From the NCBI RefSeq assembly GCF_001592365.1, contig NZ_BCWU01000001.1:682001-746000 (forward strand): a stretch of 64,000 nucleotides of DNA, read 5' to 3'. Origin of the DNA: Gordonia hydrophobica NBRC 16057 (GTDB lineage: Bacteria; Actinomycetota; Actinomycetes; Mycobacteriales; Mycobacteriaceae). Shown piece after piece: positions 28,839 to 37,994 of the stretch. The stretch's first letter is position 1. Each line of letters begins with the position of its first letter. The notes beneath the pieces are model-generated. The model was not told where the DNA came from. It did no database searches and worked only from the letters and a program-made list of their open reading frames with translations. Position numbers and translations under genes: made by a program.

Positions 28839-30311
28839 ATGTCGTCCCCCACGATTTCCTCGCCGCAAGTAGCCGTTAACGACATCGGTTCGGCCGAGGA
28901 CTTTCTCGCAGCCATCGACGCCACGATCAAGTACTTCAACGATGGTGACATCGTCGAGGGCACCATCGTCAAGGTCGATCGCGACGAGGTCCTGCTGGAC
29001 ATCGGCTACAAGACCGAGGGCGTCATCCCCTCGCGTGAGCTGTCGATCAAGCATGACGTCGACCCCAATGAAGTCGTCACCGTCGGCGACGAGGTCGAAG
29101 CGCTTGTCCTCACCAAGGAGGACAAGGAAGGCCGCCTGATCCTGTCGAAGAAGCGGGCTCAGTACGAGCGCGCCTGGGGCACGATCGAGGAGCTCAAGGA
29201 GAAGGACGAGGCCGTCAAGGGCACCGTCATCGAGGTCGTCAAGGGTGGTCTGATCCTCGACATCGGCCTCCGCGGCTTCCTTCCCGCCTCGCTGGTGGAG
29301 ATGCGCCGCGTTCGCGACCTGCAGCCGTACATCGGCAAGGAGGTCGAGGCCAAGATCATCGAGCTCGACAAGAACCGCAACAACGTCGTTCTGTCGCGTC
29401 GCGCATGGCTCGAGCAGACCCAGTCCGAGGTCCGCAGCGAGTTCCTCAACCAGCTGCAGAAGGGCCAGGTCCGCAAGGGCGTCGTGTCCTCGATCGTCAA
29501 CTTCGGCGCTTTCGTCGATCTCGGCGGCGTCGACGGCCTGGTGCACGTCTCCGAGCTGTCCTGGAAGCACATCGATCACCCGTCCGAGGTTGTCACCGTG
29601 GGCGACGAGGTCACCGTCGAGGTCCTCGACGTCGACATGGACCGCGAGCGCGTGTCGCTGTCGCTCAAGGCCACCCAGGAAGACCCGTGGCGTCAGTTCG
29701 CCCGCACCCACGCGATCGGCCAGATCGTGCCGGGCAAGGTCACCAAGCTGGTGCCGTTCGGTGCGTTCGTCCGCGTCGAAGAGGGCATCGAGGGTCTGGT
29801 CCACATCTCCGAGCTGGCCGAGCGCCACGTCGAGGTCCCGGACCAGGTCGTCTCCGTCGGCGACGACGCGATGGTCAAGGTCATCGACATCGACCTGGAT
29901 CGTCGTCGCATCTCGCTGTCGCTGAAGCAGGCCAACGAGGACTACACCGAGGAGTTCGACCCCTCGAAGTACGGCATGGCCGACAGCTACGACGAGCAGG
30001 GGAACTACATCTTCCCCGAGGGCTTCGACGCCGAGACCAACGAGTGGCTCGAGGGCTTCGACAAGCAGCGTGAGGAGTGGGAGGCCCGCTACGCCGAGGC
30101 TGAGCGTCGCCACAAGCTGCACACCGCTCAGATCGAGAAGTTCGCTGCGGCTGCCGCCGAGGCGGAGAACGCTCCGAGCGACTACTCCTCGTCGTCCAGC
30201 GCTTCGTCGTCGCAGTCGAGCTCGACCAGCGGTCCGGCCCAGTCGGGCGGCTCGCTGGCCAGCGACGAGCAGCTTGCTGCTCTGCGCGAGAAGCTGTCGG
30301 GCAACGCCTGA
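28839..30311 (+). CDS. rpsA: 30S ribosomal protein S1
   Basis: A 490-residue S1 with four S1 (OB-fold) repeats, at roughly 36-105, 121-187, 208-276 and 293-362, against six in E. coli; four is normal for actinobacteria. The third and fourth repeats show the classic GAFVDLGGVDGLVHVSEL and GAFVRVEEGIEGLVHISEL. The tail is acidic, then Ser-rich (30180-30240), ending SDEQLAALREKLSGNA. The ATG at 28839 has CGGAG upstream and matches the family N-terminus MSSPTISSPQVAVNDIG. It brings mRNA to the ribosome. A strong terminator follows. Confidence 0.98.
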   Translation: MSSPTISSPQVAVNDIGSAEDFLAAIDATIKYFNDGDIVEGTIVKVDRDEVLLDIGYKTEGVIPSRELSIKHDVDPNEVVTVGDEVEALVLTKEDKEGRLILSKKRAQYERAWGTIEELKEKDEAVKGTVIEVVKGGLILDIGLRGFLPASLVEMRRVRDLQPYIGKEVEAKIIELDKNRNNVVLSRRAWLEQTQSEVRSEFLNQLQKGQVRKGVVSSIVNFGAFVDLGGVDGLVHVSELSWKHIDHPSEVVTVGDEVTVEVLDVDMDRERVSLSLKATQEDPWRQFARTHAIGQIVPGKVTKLVPFGAFVRVEEGIEGLVHISELAERHVEVPDQVVSVGDDAMVKVIDIDLDRRRISLSLKQANEDYTEEFDPSKYGMADSYDEQGNYIFPEGFDAETNEWLEGFDKQREEWEARYAEAERRHKLHTAQIEKFAAAAAEAENAPSDYSSSSSASSSQSSSTSGPAQSGGSLASDEQLAALREKLSGNA

Positions 30312-30334
30312 TCTGCTCGTAGCCGACTAAGCCA

Positions 30335-30368
30335 ACGGCGCCCCGGAACTTCGGTTCCGGGGCGCCGT
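30335..30368 (+). terminator. rpsA terminator
   Basis: A 15-bp perfect stem, ACGGCGCCCCGGAAC with its complement, closed by a TTCG tetraloop, lies 24 bases after the rpsA stop and is followed by CGTCTTTG. This is a textbook strong intrinsic hairpin with a short T-rich tail. Confidence 0.9.
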
Positions 30369-30511
30369 CGTCTTTGCCGGTCCGATAGGTTGCTGACCGT
30401 GGGAAACGAGGCAGTTGGTCCCGCTCGGCTTCTTCATCTGTGTGCTCGGCGGCCAGGGCTGCCGACGGCGTTCGTCGCGTCCGCTTGCCTCGCCGACATC
30501 CGCTGACTGGA

Positions 30512-30549
30512 ACGACGCTCGCTCACTTCCGGAAGTGAGCGAGCGTCGT
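30512..30549. repeat. 38-bp perfect palindrome upstream of aztD
   Basis: Each half is ACGACGCTCGCTCACTTCC followed by its exact complement with no loop. A direct partial copy (GTGAGCGAACGTCG) follows at about 30555. It could be a terminator for transcripts from either side or a protein-binding site. The surrounding 30370-30580 contains no gene that I can support. Confidence 0.8.
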
Positions 30550-30580
30550 CAGGGTGAGCGAACGTCGACTCATGCACTGT

Positions 30581-30601
30581 TGGCAATGATTATCATTACC
30601 A
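30581..30601 (+). promoter_or_regulatory. Zur/Fur-type operator upstream of aztD
   Basis: A 21-bp near-perfect inverted repeat with the core AATGATTATCATT, one mismatch between halves. This is the Fur-superfamily box pattern, and with a zinc chaperone gene starting 15 bases later it is best read as a Zur box. A possible -35 (TTGGCA, 30580-30585) lies within it, so binding would block transcription. It is strikingly AT-rich for this genome. Confidence 0.8.
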
Positions 30602-30616
30602 TGTTTACTGTTCCGT

Positions 30617-31849
30617 ATGAAGAGAACACGATTCATGTCCCTGGCGTTCGCTCTGACGACGTCAAGCGTCCTCCTCGTCGGCTGCGCGAGCACCGCGTCG
30701 GACTCTGAAGACCCGACAGCAGTCAGCACGACCGCTGAGAATGCTTCTCGCACACCGCGACTGGCTATCAGCTACGACGGCGGCGTGCGCGTGCTCGACG
30801 CCGCCACCCTCGAGCAGGTCGCCGATCTTCCACTCGACGGCTTCCTGCGACTGAACGGCGCGGGCGACTCCCGCCACGTCTTCGTCACCACCGACAGTGG
30901 ATTCCAGGTACTCGACGCTGGCACCTGGACGGAACGGCACGGTGACCACAGCCACTACAAGACCGCAGCCCCGAGCTTCACCGGCATGACCTTCGCCGGC
31001 AGCGAACCGGGCCACGTGGTTCCGCACCAGAGCCGGATCACCCTGTTCTTCGACGGCTCCGGCGAGGTCAAGGTCGTCGACCCGGCGGACCTGACCAAGT
31101 CGGCCGTTCCGTCGAACGACTACCGCGCACCGCATGCGCACCACGGCGTCGCGGTCTCTCGACCTGACGGCAGCCTGGTGATCACGCAGGGGGACGAGGA
31201 CCGTCGCACCGGCGTGGCAGTGCTGACCCGAGACCGGCGGCCCATCGCCTCCGTCGACACCTGCCCCGGTGTCCACGGCGAAGCGGCAGCGGCCGACGGC
31301 GTGCTGACCTTCGGGTGTGAGGACGGCATCGTGATCGTCCACGGCAACGACATCCAGAAGGTGTCTGCCCCGGACGAGTACGGGCGCATCGGCAACGTGC
31401 GGGGTTCAGAGACGTCGCCGATCGTGTTGGGCGACTACAAGACCCAGGAGAATCTGCCCGAGGGGACGATCGAACGTCCTCGGCGGTTCTCACTCACTGA
31501 CACGCGCACCGCCAGTCTGCGCATCGTCGATCTGCCCACCAGCTACAGTTTCCGGTCGCTCGCGCGGGGACCGCACAACGAGGCCGTGATCCTCGGGACC
31601 GACGGCTCCCTCTACGTTTTCGACGTCGAGTCCGGAAAGCAGATCGCTGCGCACCAGGTGATCGACGCGTGGTCGGAGCCGGTCGAGTGGCAGCAGCCGA
31701 TGCCGTCCGTCACCGTGCTCGGCGACATCGCCTACGTCTCCGCTCCGGCGACGCGCACCGTCCACGCCGTCGACATCGCATCCGGTCGAGAGATCGCGAA
31801 GGCCGACATCGGCGTGCAGCCGGTGGAGACGGTGGCCGTCGCAGGCTGA
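30617..31849 (+). CDS. aztD: Zinc metallochaperone AztD, lipoprotein form
   Basis: A 410-residue exported protein with a beta-propeller pattern. The signal peptide ends in a lipobox LLVGC (Cys23). Zinc-binding histidine clusters are seen at HGDHSH (His108, 111, 113) and HAHH (His173, 175, 176). These features match AztD, which in Paracoccus hands zinc to the binding protein AztC of the AztABC importer. No aztABC genes are present here, so the partner must be elsewhere. The start lies only 15 bases past the Zur-type box and has no clear ribosome site, suggesting a leaderless or very short-leader mRNA. Expected to be made under zinc starvation. Confidence 0.85.
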   Translation: MKRTRFMSLAFALTTSSVLLVGCASTASDSEDPTAVSTTAENASRTPRLAISYDGGVRVLDAATLEQVADLPLDGFLRLNGAGDSRHVFVTTDSGFQVLDAGTWTERHGDHSHYKTAAPSFTGMTFAGSEPGHVVPHQSRITLFFDGSGEVKVVDPADLTKSAVPSNDYRAPHAHHGVAVSRPDGSLVITQGDEDRRTGVAVLTRDRRPIASVDTCPGVHGEAAAADGVLTFGCEDGIVIVHGNDIQKVSAPDEYGRIGNVRGSETSPIVLGDYKTQENLPEGTIERPRRFSLTDTRTASLRIVDLPTSYSFRSLARGPHNEAVILGTDGSLYVFDVESGKQIAAHQVIDAWSEPVEWQQPMPSVTVLGDIAYVSAPATRTVHAVDIASGREIAKADIGVQPVETVAVAG

Positions 31850-31895
31850 TGGCCGGTTGCCGTCCTCATCCGACGACGGCCGGTACGGTCGAGCC

Positions 31896-32564
31896 ATGCG
31901 TCAGACTTCGGCGGGGGTGCCGATCATCGTTCGTCAGTCGATACTCGTGGCGGCACTCGCCGCGACGACGATTCTCACGGTGGTGATGGGGGTGACCGAT
32001 CCGGCGGCGCCGCTGTCGTATCCGAGTCGGTTCCTCATCTGGAACCTCTTCCTCGCCTGGATCCCGCTGGTGTTCGCTGTCGGGTTCGTCGTCGTCGGAA
32101 ACCGGCTGTGGTTGATTCCGCTCGGCTTCGGATGGCTGGCGTTCCTGCCCAACTCGCCGTATCTGGTGACGGACCTCATTCACCTTCGGGAGGGCTACGA
32201 CCTGTGGCGGCATGTACTGCAGTACGGCTTCGCGGCGTGGACCGGCATCATGCTCGGCGTCATCTCCATGCGTCTGGTGCATCGCCGCGTCCAGGCCGAG
32301 TGGGGCGCGCTGGCCGGCTGGACGACGATGGCGGCGTCGATCGGCCTCTGCGCGATCGGCGTCGTCATCGGCCGATTCCAGCGATGGAACTCGTGGGACC
32401 TGGTGACGAGGCCCGACGCCGTCGTCGCTCGGACCTTCGACTGGGTCAGTTCCCCGTTCTCCCAGGTGCAGTCGACCGGCGTCGCGTTGGCGGTCGCCGC
32501 ATTCCTCGCGCTCGCGTACACGACGATGTGGGCATACGAGGCGATCGGCGACACCCGCGAATGA
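31896..32564 (+). CDS. DUF1361 membrane protein
   Basis: A 222-residue integral membrane protein with about six hydrophobic segments. The DUF1361 hallmark is visible: WNLFLAWIPLVFA followed by FLPNSPYLVTDLIHL. Function unknown. The ATG at 31896 is chosen over a TTG at 31857 because it starts closest to the first membrane segment. It follows aztD by 46 bp in the same direction, so it could share the Zur-controlled transcript. A hairpin starting at the base after its stop ends the unit against convergent pyc. Confidence 0.85.
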   Translation: MRQTSAGVPIIVRQSILVAALAATTILTVVMGVTDPAAPLSYPSRFLIWNLFLAWIPLVFAVGFVVVGNRLWLIPLGFGWLAFLPNSPYLVTDLIHLREGYDLWRHVLQYGFAAWTGIMLGVISMRLVHRRVQAEWGALAGWTTMAASIGLCAIGVVIGRFQRWNSWDLVTRPDAVVARTFDWVSSPFSQVQSTGVALAVAAFLALAYTTMWAYEAIGDTRE

Positions 32565-32613
32565 CTTGTGCCGTGTCCCGAGACCCGAATCGGGTCACGG
32601 GACACGGCACAAG
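32565..32613. terminator. Bidirectional hairpin terminator between DUF1361 and pyc
   Basis: A stem of 22 positions, CTTGTGCCGTGTCCCG then GACCC, closing on GAATC, with a single A-A mismatch. It begins at the base after the DUF1361 stop and ends 25 bases from the pyc stop, so it can serve both convergent transcripts. The centre CCGAATCGGGTCAC is shared with the hairpin at 9751-9795. Confidence 0.85.
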
Positions 32614-32637
32614 CGTGTTCGGGTCTGCGCAGTTCGT

Positions 32638-35600
32638 CTACTGCACGTCGATCGTGATCAGCAGATCGCCGTTCTCCACCTGGGCGACCTCGGGGATCGC
32701 GATGCGGGAGACGGTGCCGCCGACCTGAGTGGTGATCGCGGCCTCCATCTTCATCGCCTCGATGTGGGCGATCGTCGCGCCGGCCTCGACGGTATCGCCG
32801 ACGGCGACCTCGAGGGTCACGACTCCCGCGAACGGCGCAGGCACGTGGCCTGCGTTGTTCGGGTCGGCCTTCTCGGCGCGCGGGCGGGCGTCTTCGATGG
32901 ACCGATCGCGGACCCGGACCGGGCGCAACTGACCGTTGATCCAGAACATCACGGTGCGCATGCCGCGCTCATCCGCGTCGGAGATCGACTCCAAGCCGAG
33001 CAACAGGGTGACGCCGGGCGCCAGCCGCACGTGGTGCTCGGTGCCGGACGTCAGACCGTAGAGGAACTCGCGAGTGCCGAGGACCGACGTGTCGCCGTAG
33101 TTCTCCGCGTGCTCGGTGAACGACTTGGCTGGGCCGGGGAACAGCAACCGCGACAGTGCCTTTCGTCGCGTCGCCGAGTCCGCGGCCAGTTCGGTCCGAT
33201 CGTCGTCGGTGAGTTCGGCGAGTGGCGGAACGACGGCGGGCGTGCCGTTCAGCGCCCGCGTGCGGAGCGGCTCGGGCCAGCCGCCGACAGGCGTGCCGAG
33301 CTCGCCGCGGAAGAAGCCGGTCACCGAATCGGGCAGATCCACCACACTCGGATCCGCGGCGAACTGCTCGGCCGAGATGCCGGCGCCGACCAGTGCGAGT
33401 GCGAGATCGCCGACGACCTTCGACGACGGCGTCACCTTGATCAGGCGGCCGAACGCTGCGTCGACGCCGGCGTATGCGTTCTCGATGTCCTCGAACCGAT
33501 CGGCCAATCCGAGCGCTGTCGCCTGGGCGCGCAGGTTCGAGAGCTGCCCGCCCGGAATCTCGTGCGTGTACACGCGGCCGGTCGGCGCGGGGATGCCCGC
33601 CTCGAAGGGACGGTACATCGCCCGCATCGACTCCCAGTACGGCTCCAGGTCGCAGACGGCGTCCAGATCGATGCCGGTGTCCCGGTCGGTATTGGCGGTC
33701 GCGGCGACCACCGCGGCCATGGAGGGTTGGCTGGTGCCGCCCGACATCGGACCGGCCGCCACGTCGACGGCGTCCGCGCCCGCACCCCATGCGGCGAGGT
33801 ACGTCGCGAGCTGGCCGCCCGCGGTGTCGTGCGTGTGGACGTGGACAGGCAGATCGAAGCGGGACCGCAGCGCGGAGACGAGCGTGGCGGCGGCCGGTGC
33901 ACGCATCAGGCCCGCCATGTCCTTGATAGCGAGGATGTGCGCACCGGCGTCGACGATCTTCTCCGCCAGCTGCAGGTAGTAGTCGAGGGTGTAGAGGTCC
34001 TCGGCGGGGTTCGTGAGGTCGCCGGTGTAACACAGCGAGACCTCGGCGACGGCGGTGCCGGTGGCGCGCACGGCGTCGATCGCGGGCTTCATCTGATCGA
34101 CGTCGTTGAGGGCGTCGAAGATGCGGAAGATGTCGATGCCGGTCTCAGCGGCCTCGGCGACGAACGCGTCGGTCACCTCGGTCGGGTACGGCGTGTAGCC
34201 GACCGTGTTCCGCCCGCGCAGCAGCATCTGGAGACAGATGTTCGGCACCGCCCTGCGCAGCCGCGCCAGGCGTTCCCACGGATCCTCGTGCAGGAAGCGG
34301 AGCGCGACGTCGTAGGTGGCGCCGCCCCACGCCTCGATCGAGAACAGTTCGGGGAGGGTGGTCGCGACATGGCCGGCGACCGCAGTCAGGTCCTTGGTGC
34401 GCACACGCGTCGCCAACAGTGACTGGTGGGCGTCGCGGAACGTGGTGTCGGTGACCGCGAGGGCGGTCTGAGCACGCAGGTCGGAGGCGAACTTCTCCGG
34501 GCCGAGGTGGAGCAGTCGCTGACGAGAGCCGTCCGTGATGCCGCGCTCGGGATCCATGAACGGCAGCTTCTGAGACGGGTCCACGCCGCCAGGAGCCTTG
34601 CCGTGCGGACGATTCACCGTGACGTCGGCGAGGTAGTTGAGCATGCGTGTGCCGCGGTCGGCGGGCGCGTGCCCGTGCATCAGCTCGGGATGCTCGCCGA
34701 TGAAGCCGGTGTCGACGGCGCCCGCGCGGAACGACGGCTCGTCGAGCACGGCGCGCAGGAACGGGATGTTGGTGGTGACGCCGCGAATGCGGAACTCGAC
34801 GAGGGCGCGGCCGGCGCGCGCCAGCGCCATCTCGCGAGTGGAGCCGCGGCAGGTGAGCTTGACGAGCATCGAATCGAAGTACGCGCCGACCTCGGCGCCC
34901 ACGGTGGTGCCGCCGTCGAGGCGGATGCCTGCACCGCCCGGCGAGCGGTACGCGGTGATGCGTCCGGTGTCGGGTCGGAATTCGTTGGCCGGATCCTCGG
35001 TGGTGATCCGGCACTGGACGGCCGCGCCGTGCAGTGTGATCCGGTCCTGGGTCAGGCCGAGATCCGTCAGTCGTGAGCCGGCCGCCACCAGGAGTTGGGT
35101 CTGCACCAGGTCGACGTCGGTGACCTCCTCGGTGACCGTGTGCTCCACCTGAATGCGTGGGTTCATCTCGATGAAAACGTAATCGCCGTCGCCGTCGAGC
35201 AGGTACTCGACCGTGCCCGCACACGAGTAGCCGATGTGCTTGGCGTACGCGACCGCATCGGCGCACATGCGCTCGCGGATCTCGTCAGGCAGGTCCGGAG
35301 CCGGGGCCTGCTCGATGACCTTCTGGTGACGACGCTGCACCGAACAGTCGCGCTCGTAGAGGTGGACCACGTCGCCGGCGGTGTCGCCGAAGACCTGCAC
35401 CTCGATGTGGCGCGGAGCGATCACCGCCTGTTCGATGTAGACCGAGCCGTCGCCGAACGCCGACTCGGCTTCCCGGGAAGCCTCTTCGAGGGCGGCGGGC
35501 AGCAACGCTGGGTCGTCGACGCGTCGCATGCCGCGTCCGCCGCCGCCGGAGACGGCCTTGACGAAGACCGGGAACTTCATCGCCTGACCGGCCTCGACCA

Positions 35601-36030
35601 GCGCTGGCGGGTCGGTGGACGGCTCGGTGGACGCCAGCACCGGGAGGCCTGCGGCCTTCGCTTCGGCGATGGCTCGGGACTTGTTGCCCGTCAGCTGGAG
35701 GACCTCGGCGGCGGGGCCGACGAAGGTGATTCCGTTGCTCTCGCAGGCGCGCGCGAGCTCCGGGTTCTCCGAGAGGAAGCCGTACCCGGGGTAGACGGCG
35801 TCAGCGCCGGACTCCTTCGCGACGCGGATGATCTCGTCGACGTCCAGGTATGCCCGCACCGGGTGACCGGGTTCGCCGATCTGGTACGCCTCGTCGGCCT
35901 TGAACCGGTGCGGAGAGTTGCGGTCCTCGTGCGGGTACACGGCAACGGTGGCGATATCCAGTTCGACGGCAGCGCGGAGAGCTCGGATGGCGATCTCGCC
36001 GCGGTTGGCGACCAGGATCTTGCGGAACAT
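32638..36030 (-). CDS. pyc: Pyruvate carboxylase
   Basis: A 1130-residue biotin enzyme that carboxylates pyruvate to oxaloacetate (anaplerosis). The order is biotin carboxylase (about 1-450; FRKILVANRGEIAIR, SGGGGRGMR, EMNPRIQVEHTVTE), carboxyltransferase (about 540-830; DTTFRDAHQSLLATR, the metal site HVHTHDTAGG), and biotin carrier (about 1060-1130) with the biotinylated Lys1094 in EAMKMEA. Length is standard for the single-chain form. It sits beside a catabolic cluster that yields pyruvate and acetyl-CoA, which it could help channel into the TCA cycle, but no regulatory link is visible. Confidence 0.97.
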   Translation of the reverse strand: MFRKILVANRGEIAIRALRAAVELDIATVAVYPHEDRNSPHRFKADEAYQIGEPGHPVRAYLDVDEIIRVAKESGADAVYPGYGFLSENPELARACESNGITFVGPAAEVLQLTGNKSRAIAEAKAAGLPVLASTEPSTDPPALVEAGQAMKFPVFVKAVSGGGGRGMRRVDDPALLPAALEEASREAESAFGDGSVYIEQAVIAPRHIEVQVFGDTAGDVVHLYERDCSVQRRHQKVIEQAPAPDLPDEIRERMCADAVAYAKHIGYSCAGTVEYLLDGDGDYVFIEMNPRIQVEHTVTEEVTDVDLVQTQLLVAAGSRLTDLGLTQDRITLHGAAVQCRITTEDPANEFRPDTGRITAYRSPGGAGIRLDGGTTVGAEVGAYFDSMLVKLTCRGSTREMALARAGRALVEFRIRGVTTNIPFLRAVLDEPSFRAGAVDTGFIGEHPELMHGHAPADRGTRMLNYLADVTVNRPHGKAPGGVDPSQKLPFMDPERGITDGSRQRLLHLGPEKFASDLRAQTALAVTDTTFRDAHQSLLATRVRTKDLTAVAGHVATTLPELFSIEAWGGATYDVALRFLHEDPWERLARLRRAVPNICLQMLLRGRNTVGYTPYPTEVTDAFVAEAAETGIDIFRIFDALNDVDQMKPAIDAVRATGTAVAEVSLCYTGDLTNPAEDLYTLDYYLQLAEKIVDAGAHILAIKDMAGLMRAPAAATLVSALRSRFDLPVHVHTHDTAGGQLATYLAAWGAGADAVDVAAGPMSGGTSQPSMAAVVAATANTDRDTGIDLDAVCDLEPYWESMRAMYRPFEAGIPAPTGRVYTHEIPGGQLSNLRAQATALGLADRFEDIENAYAGVDAAFGRLIKVTPSSKVVGDLALALVGAGISAEQFAADPSVVDLPDSVTGFFRGELGTPVGGWPEPLRTRALNGTPAVVPPLAELTDDDRTELAADSATRRKALSRLLFPGPAKSFTEHAENYGDTSVLGTREFLYGLTSGTEHHVRLAPGVTLLLGLESISDADERGMRTVMFWINGQLRPVRVRDRSIEDARPRAEKADPNNAGHVPAPFAGVVTLEVAVGDTVEAGATIAHIEAMKMEAAITTQVGGTVSRIAIPEVAQVENGDLLITIDVQ

Positions 36031-36150
36031 GCGGAGCGACCTCGATTTCGTGGGTTGTACGGCTGGGGTTCTGACCGATGGGTTGTGGTCAGTTCCCCGA
36101 ATGAGATTGTGCAGTGTGCGGGGTGGTGCCGGGGCCGAGTCTATGAGATC

Positions 36151-37101
36151 TCACCTCAGCTCCTCGTCGGCAACCCGCCGGAGGGATGCTGTCAGTGCCC
36201 TCGCGGAGGGGCTGAACGGCCGGTCGGCGGCGACGGTCAGGCCCACGCTGTGGTTGATCGCCGACAGGTCGACCGCCAGGGGCGTCAGATGCGCGTCGCT
36301 GCGACCGATCAGGCTCGGCAGGACGGCGAGCATCTGAGTCTCGCGCAAGAGCTCCCGCACGGTCAGGTAGCTCGTCGCCTCGACGCGTTGGGCGGGGAGC
36401 GGGATGCCGCAGCGGGTGAAGATCTTCTCCAACTCACCGCGCAGCGACGTCTCGACACCGGGGAGGATCCACTGGTGGTCGCCGACATCTGCGAGCTCGA
36501 GGTGCGGGGTGGTCGCGAGCGGATGCCCCGCCCCCGCGAACACCTCGACGGACTCCTCGTACAGGGGGATACGGGTGATGGCTGGGGTGCTCGGAGCGGT
36601 GAGTCGGCCGACGATCATGTCCACTCGCCCGGCTTCCAACTCAGTGAGCAGCGTCGACGGTGCACCCTCGCGAACGATCACGGTCAGCAGCGGATGGTCG
36701 GACTTGATTCGAGCGATCGCCTGCGGCAGGAGCACATTCGATCCGGCCAGGTGCGTGCCCACGACCACGGTGCCGCGGTCGGCGTTGGTCAGCTCCACGA
36801 CGTGTCGGCCGGCTTGATTGAGCTGCGCCAGCACCGCGCGCGCGTGTTCGGTGAATGCCTCGCCGAAGATGGTGGGGACGATCCCGCGCGGTCCGCGCGT
36901 GTAGAGCTCCACCCCGAGGACGTTCTCGATGTCGCGGAGGCTGCGGGTGGCGACCGGCTGCGTCACATGGAGTTCCGCCGCTGCTCCGATGACGCTTCCC
37001 TGCCGGGACAACGCATCGATCAGCACCAGATGACGTATCTTCAGGCGACCGTCGAGCAGTTTGGGCAGGTGCGGTTCCGGCGCCGGCTCGGGGATGGTCA
37101 C
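36151..37101 (-). CDS. LysR-family transcriptional regulator
   Basis: A 316-residue LysR regulator. The N-terminal helix-turn-helix spans about residues 20-80 (SVIGAAAELHVTQPVATRSL then YTRGPRG), followed by an effector domain (GTVVVGTHLAGSNVLLP, VDMIVGRLT). The arrangement resembles the GbpR/PcaQ/CbpR branch, in which an N-terminal extension precedes the helix-turn-helix. The GTG start is fixed by the GTGA overlap with the hydrolase stop, so regulator and hydrolase form one operon. It probably controls the divergent 3-hydroxyanthranilate genes, with a pathway intermediate as effector (inference from position). Confidence 0.92.
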   Translation of the reverse strand: MTIPEPAPEPHLPKLLDGRLKIRHLVLIDALSRQGSVIGAAAELHVTQPVATRSLRDIENVLGVELYTRGPRGIVPTIFGEAFTEHARAVLAQLNQAGRHVVELTNADRGTVVVGTHLAGSNVLLPQAIARIKSDHPLLTVIVREGAPSTLLTELEAGRVDMIVGRLTAPSTPAITRIPLYEESVEVFAGAGHPLATTPHLELADVGDHQWILPGVETSLRGELEKIFTRCGIPLPAQRVEATSYLTVRELLRETQMLAVLPSLIGRSDAHLTPLAVDLSAINHSVGLTVAADRPFSPSARALTASLRRVADEELR

Positions 37102-37994
37102 GAGTGCGCTCCCGTCACCGGGACAGTCTGCGTCGGCACGGCGTCGTCGGTCCGTGCGGTGCTGTCGATCAAGCTGAACAGTGCGCGCGAGAGCTCGCTG
37201 GTGGGCTCGGCCAGGTCGAGGAAGACATCGAAGTGATTGCGTCCGGGAACGGTGAGCAGACGGCTGTCGGCGGCGTCGGACCAGCGCTGGTGCAGGTCGG
37301 TGCTCTGCTGGACGAACCCCGACGCCTCTCGCTCGGCCAACGCGATCACCGTCGGTGTTGACGGCGCGGTACCCAAGGCGGGGCTCACGGCACGCGCGGA
37401 CTCGTTGGTGAGGTAGAGCCATTCGTTCGCGGGAGCGTGGACGAGCGGGCGGAGGTCGTACAGGCCGCTCAGCAGCAGGCCGCCCCGCACCGCGGACTGG
37501 GGGATTCCCGCGCTCTCCTGCCAACCCGGGACCATCGTCGTCGCTGCGAGATGGGCGCCCGCGGAACTTCCGCCGACGATGATGCGATCGGTATCGAGGC
37601 GGTGTTCTCCACCGTTCCGATAGATCCAGGTCAGTGCACTGCGGACCTGCCGAACGATCTCGGGCAGGGCAGTGGCGGGCGCCAGCCCGTAATCGATCGC
37701 GACGGTCGCGACGCCCCTGGCCGCGAGGACGTCGGCCATGAACGCGGTGTCCTGGCGCGACAGCATTCGCCAGTACCCGCCGTGCACCACGAAGAACACC
37801 GGGCGTGCGTCGTCGCCGAGGCCCCAGATGTCCAGGCGTTGGGCGCTGGGACGGTCGTAGACGATGCCTTCGACGCCGGCCAGATGCGCTACCGCCGTGT
37901 CCGAACGCCGCCGATACTCGGCCATGACGTCATCGAAAGTGGTGCCGGACACGGTGGCGCGGGTGTCGTACGCCTCGGCGATCTCAGGTCTCAC
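37098..37994 (-). CDS. Alpha/beta hydrolase, arylformamidase-like
   Basis: A 298-residue hydrolase with HGGYW at 71-75 (oxyanion hole), the nucleophile Ser144 in GGSSAG, and a late His in GRNHFD. The overall pattern matches bacterial and eukaryotic arylformamidases of the alpha/beta type, which convert N-formylkynurenine to kynurenine; a general esterase is the alternative. GTG 37994 is chosen because GAAAGGAG lies 6 bases upstream, whereas the longer frame lacks one. It is divergent from the aminomuconate semialdehyde dehydrogenase gene, which supports a link between tryptophan breakdown and 3-hydroxyanthranilate catabolism. Confidence 0.82.
   Translation of the reverse strand: MRPEIAEAYDTRATVSGTTFDDVMAEYRRRSDTAVAHLAGVEGIVYDRPSAQRLDIWGLGDDARPVFFVVHGGYWRMLSRQDTAFMADVLAARGVATVAIDYGLAPATALPEIVRQVRSALTWIYRNGGEHRLDTDRIIVGGSSAGAHLAATTMVPGWQESAGIPQSAVRGGLLLSGLYDLRPLVHAPANEWLYLTNESARAVSPALGTAPSTPTVIALAEREASGFVQQSTDLHQRWSDAADSRLLTVPGRNHFDVFLDLAEPTSELSRALFSLIDSTARTDDAVPTQTVPVTGAHS

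Noticed and set aside
32638..36030. Pyruvate carboxylase as part of the LysR-controlled catabolic operon
   Set aside because: It is 120 bp downstream of the LysR gene on the same strand, but no coupling or shared operator is visible and the enzyme is a general anaplerotic one. The link remains a possibility only.
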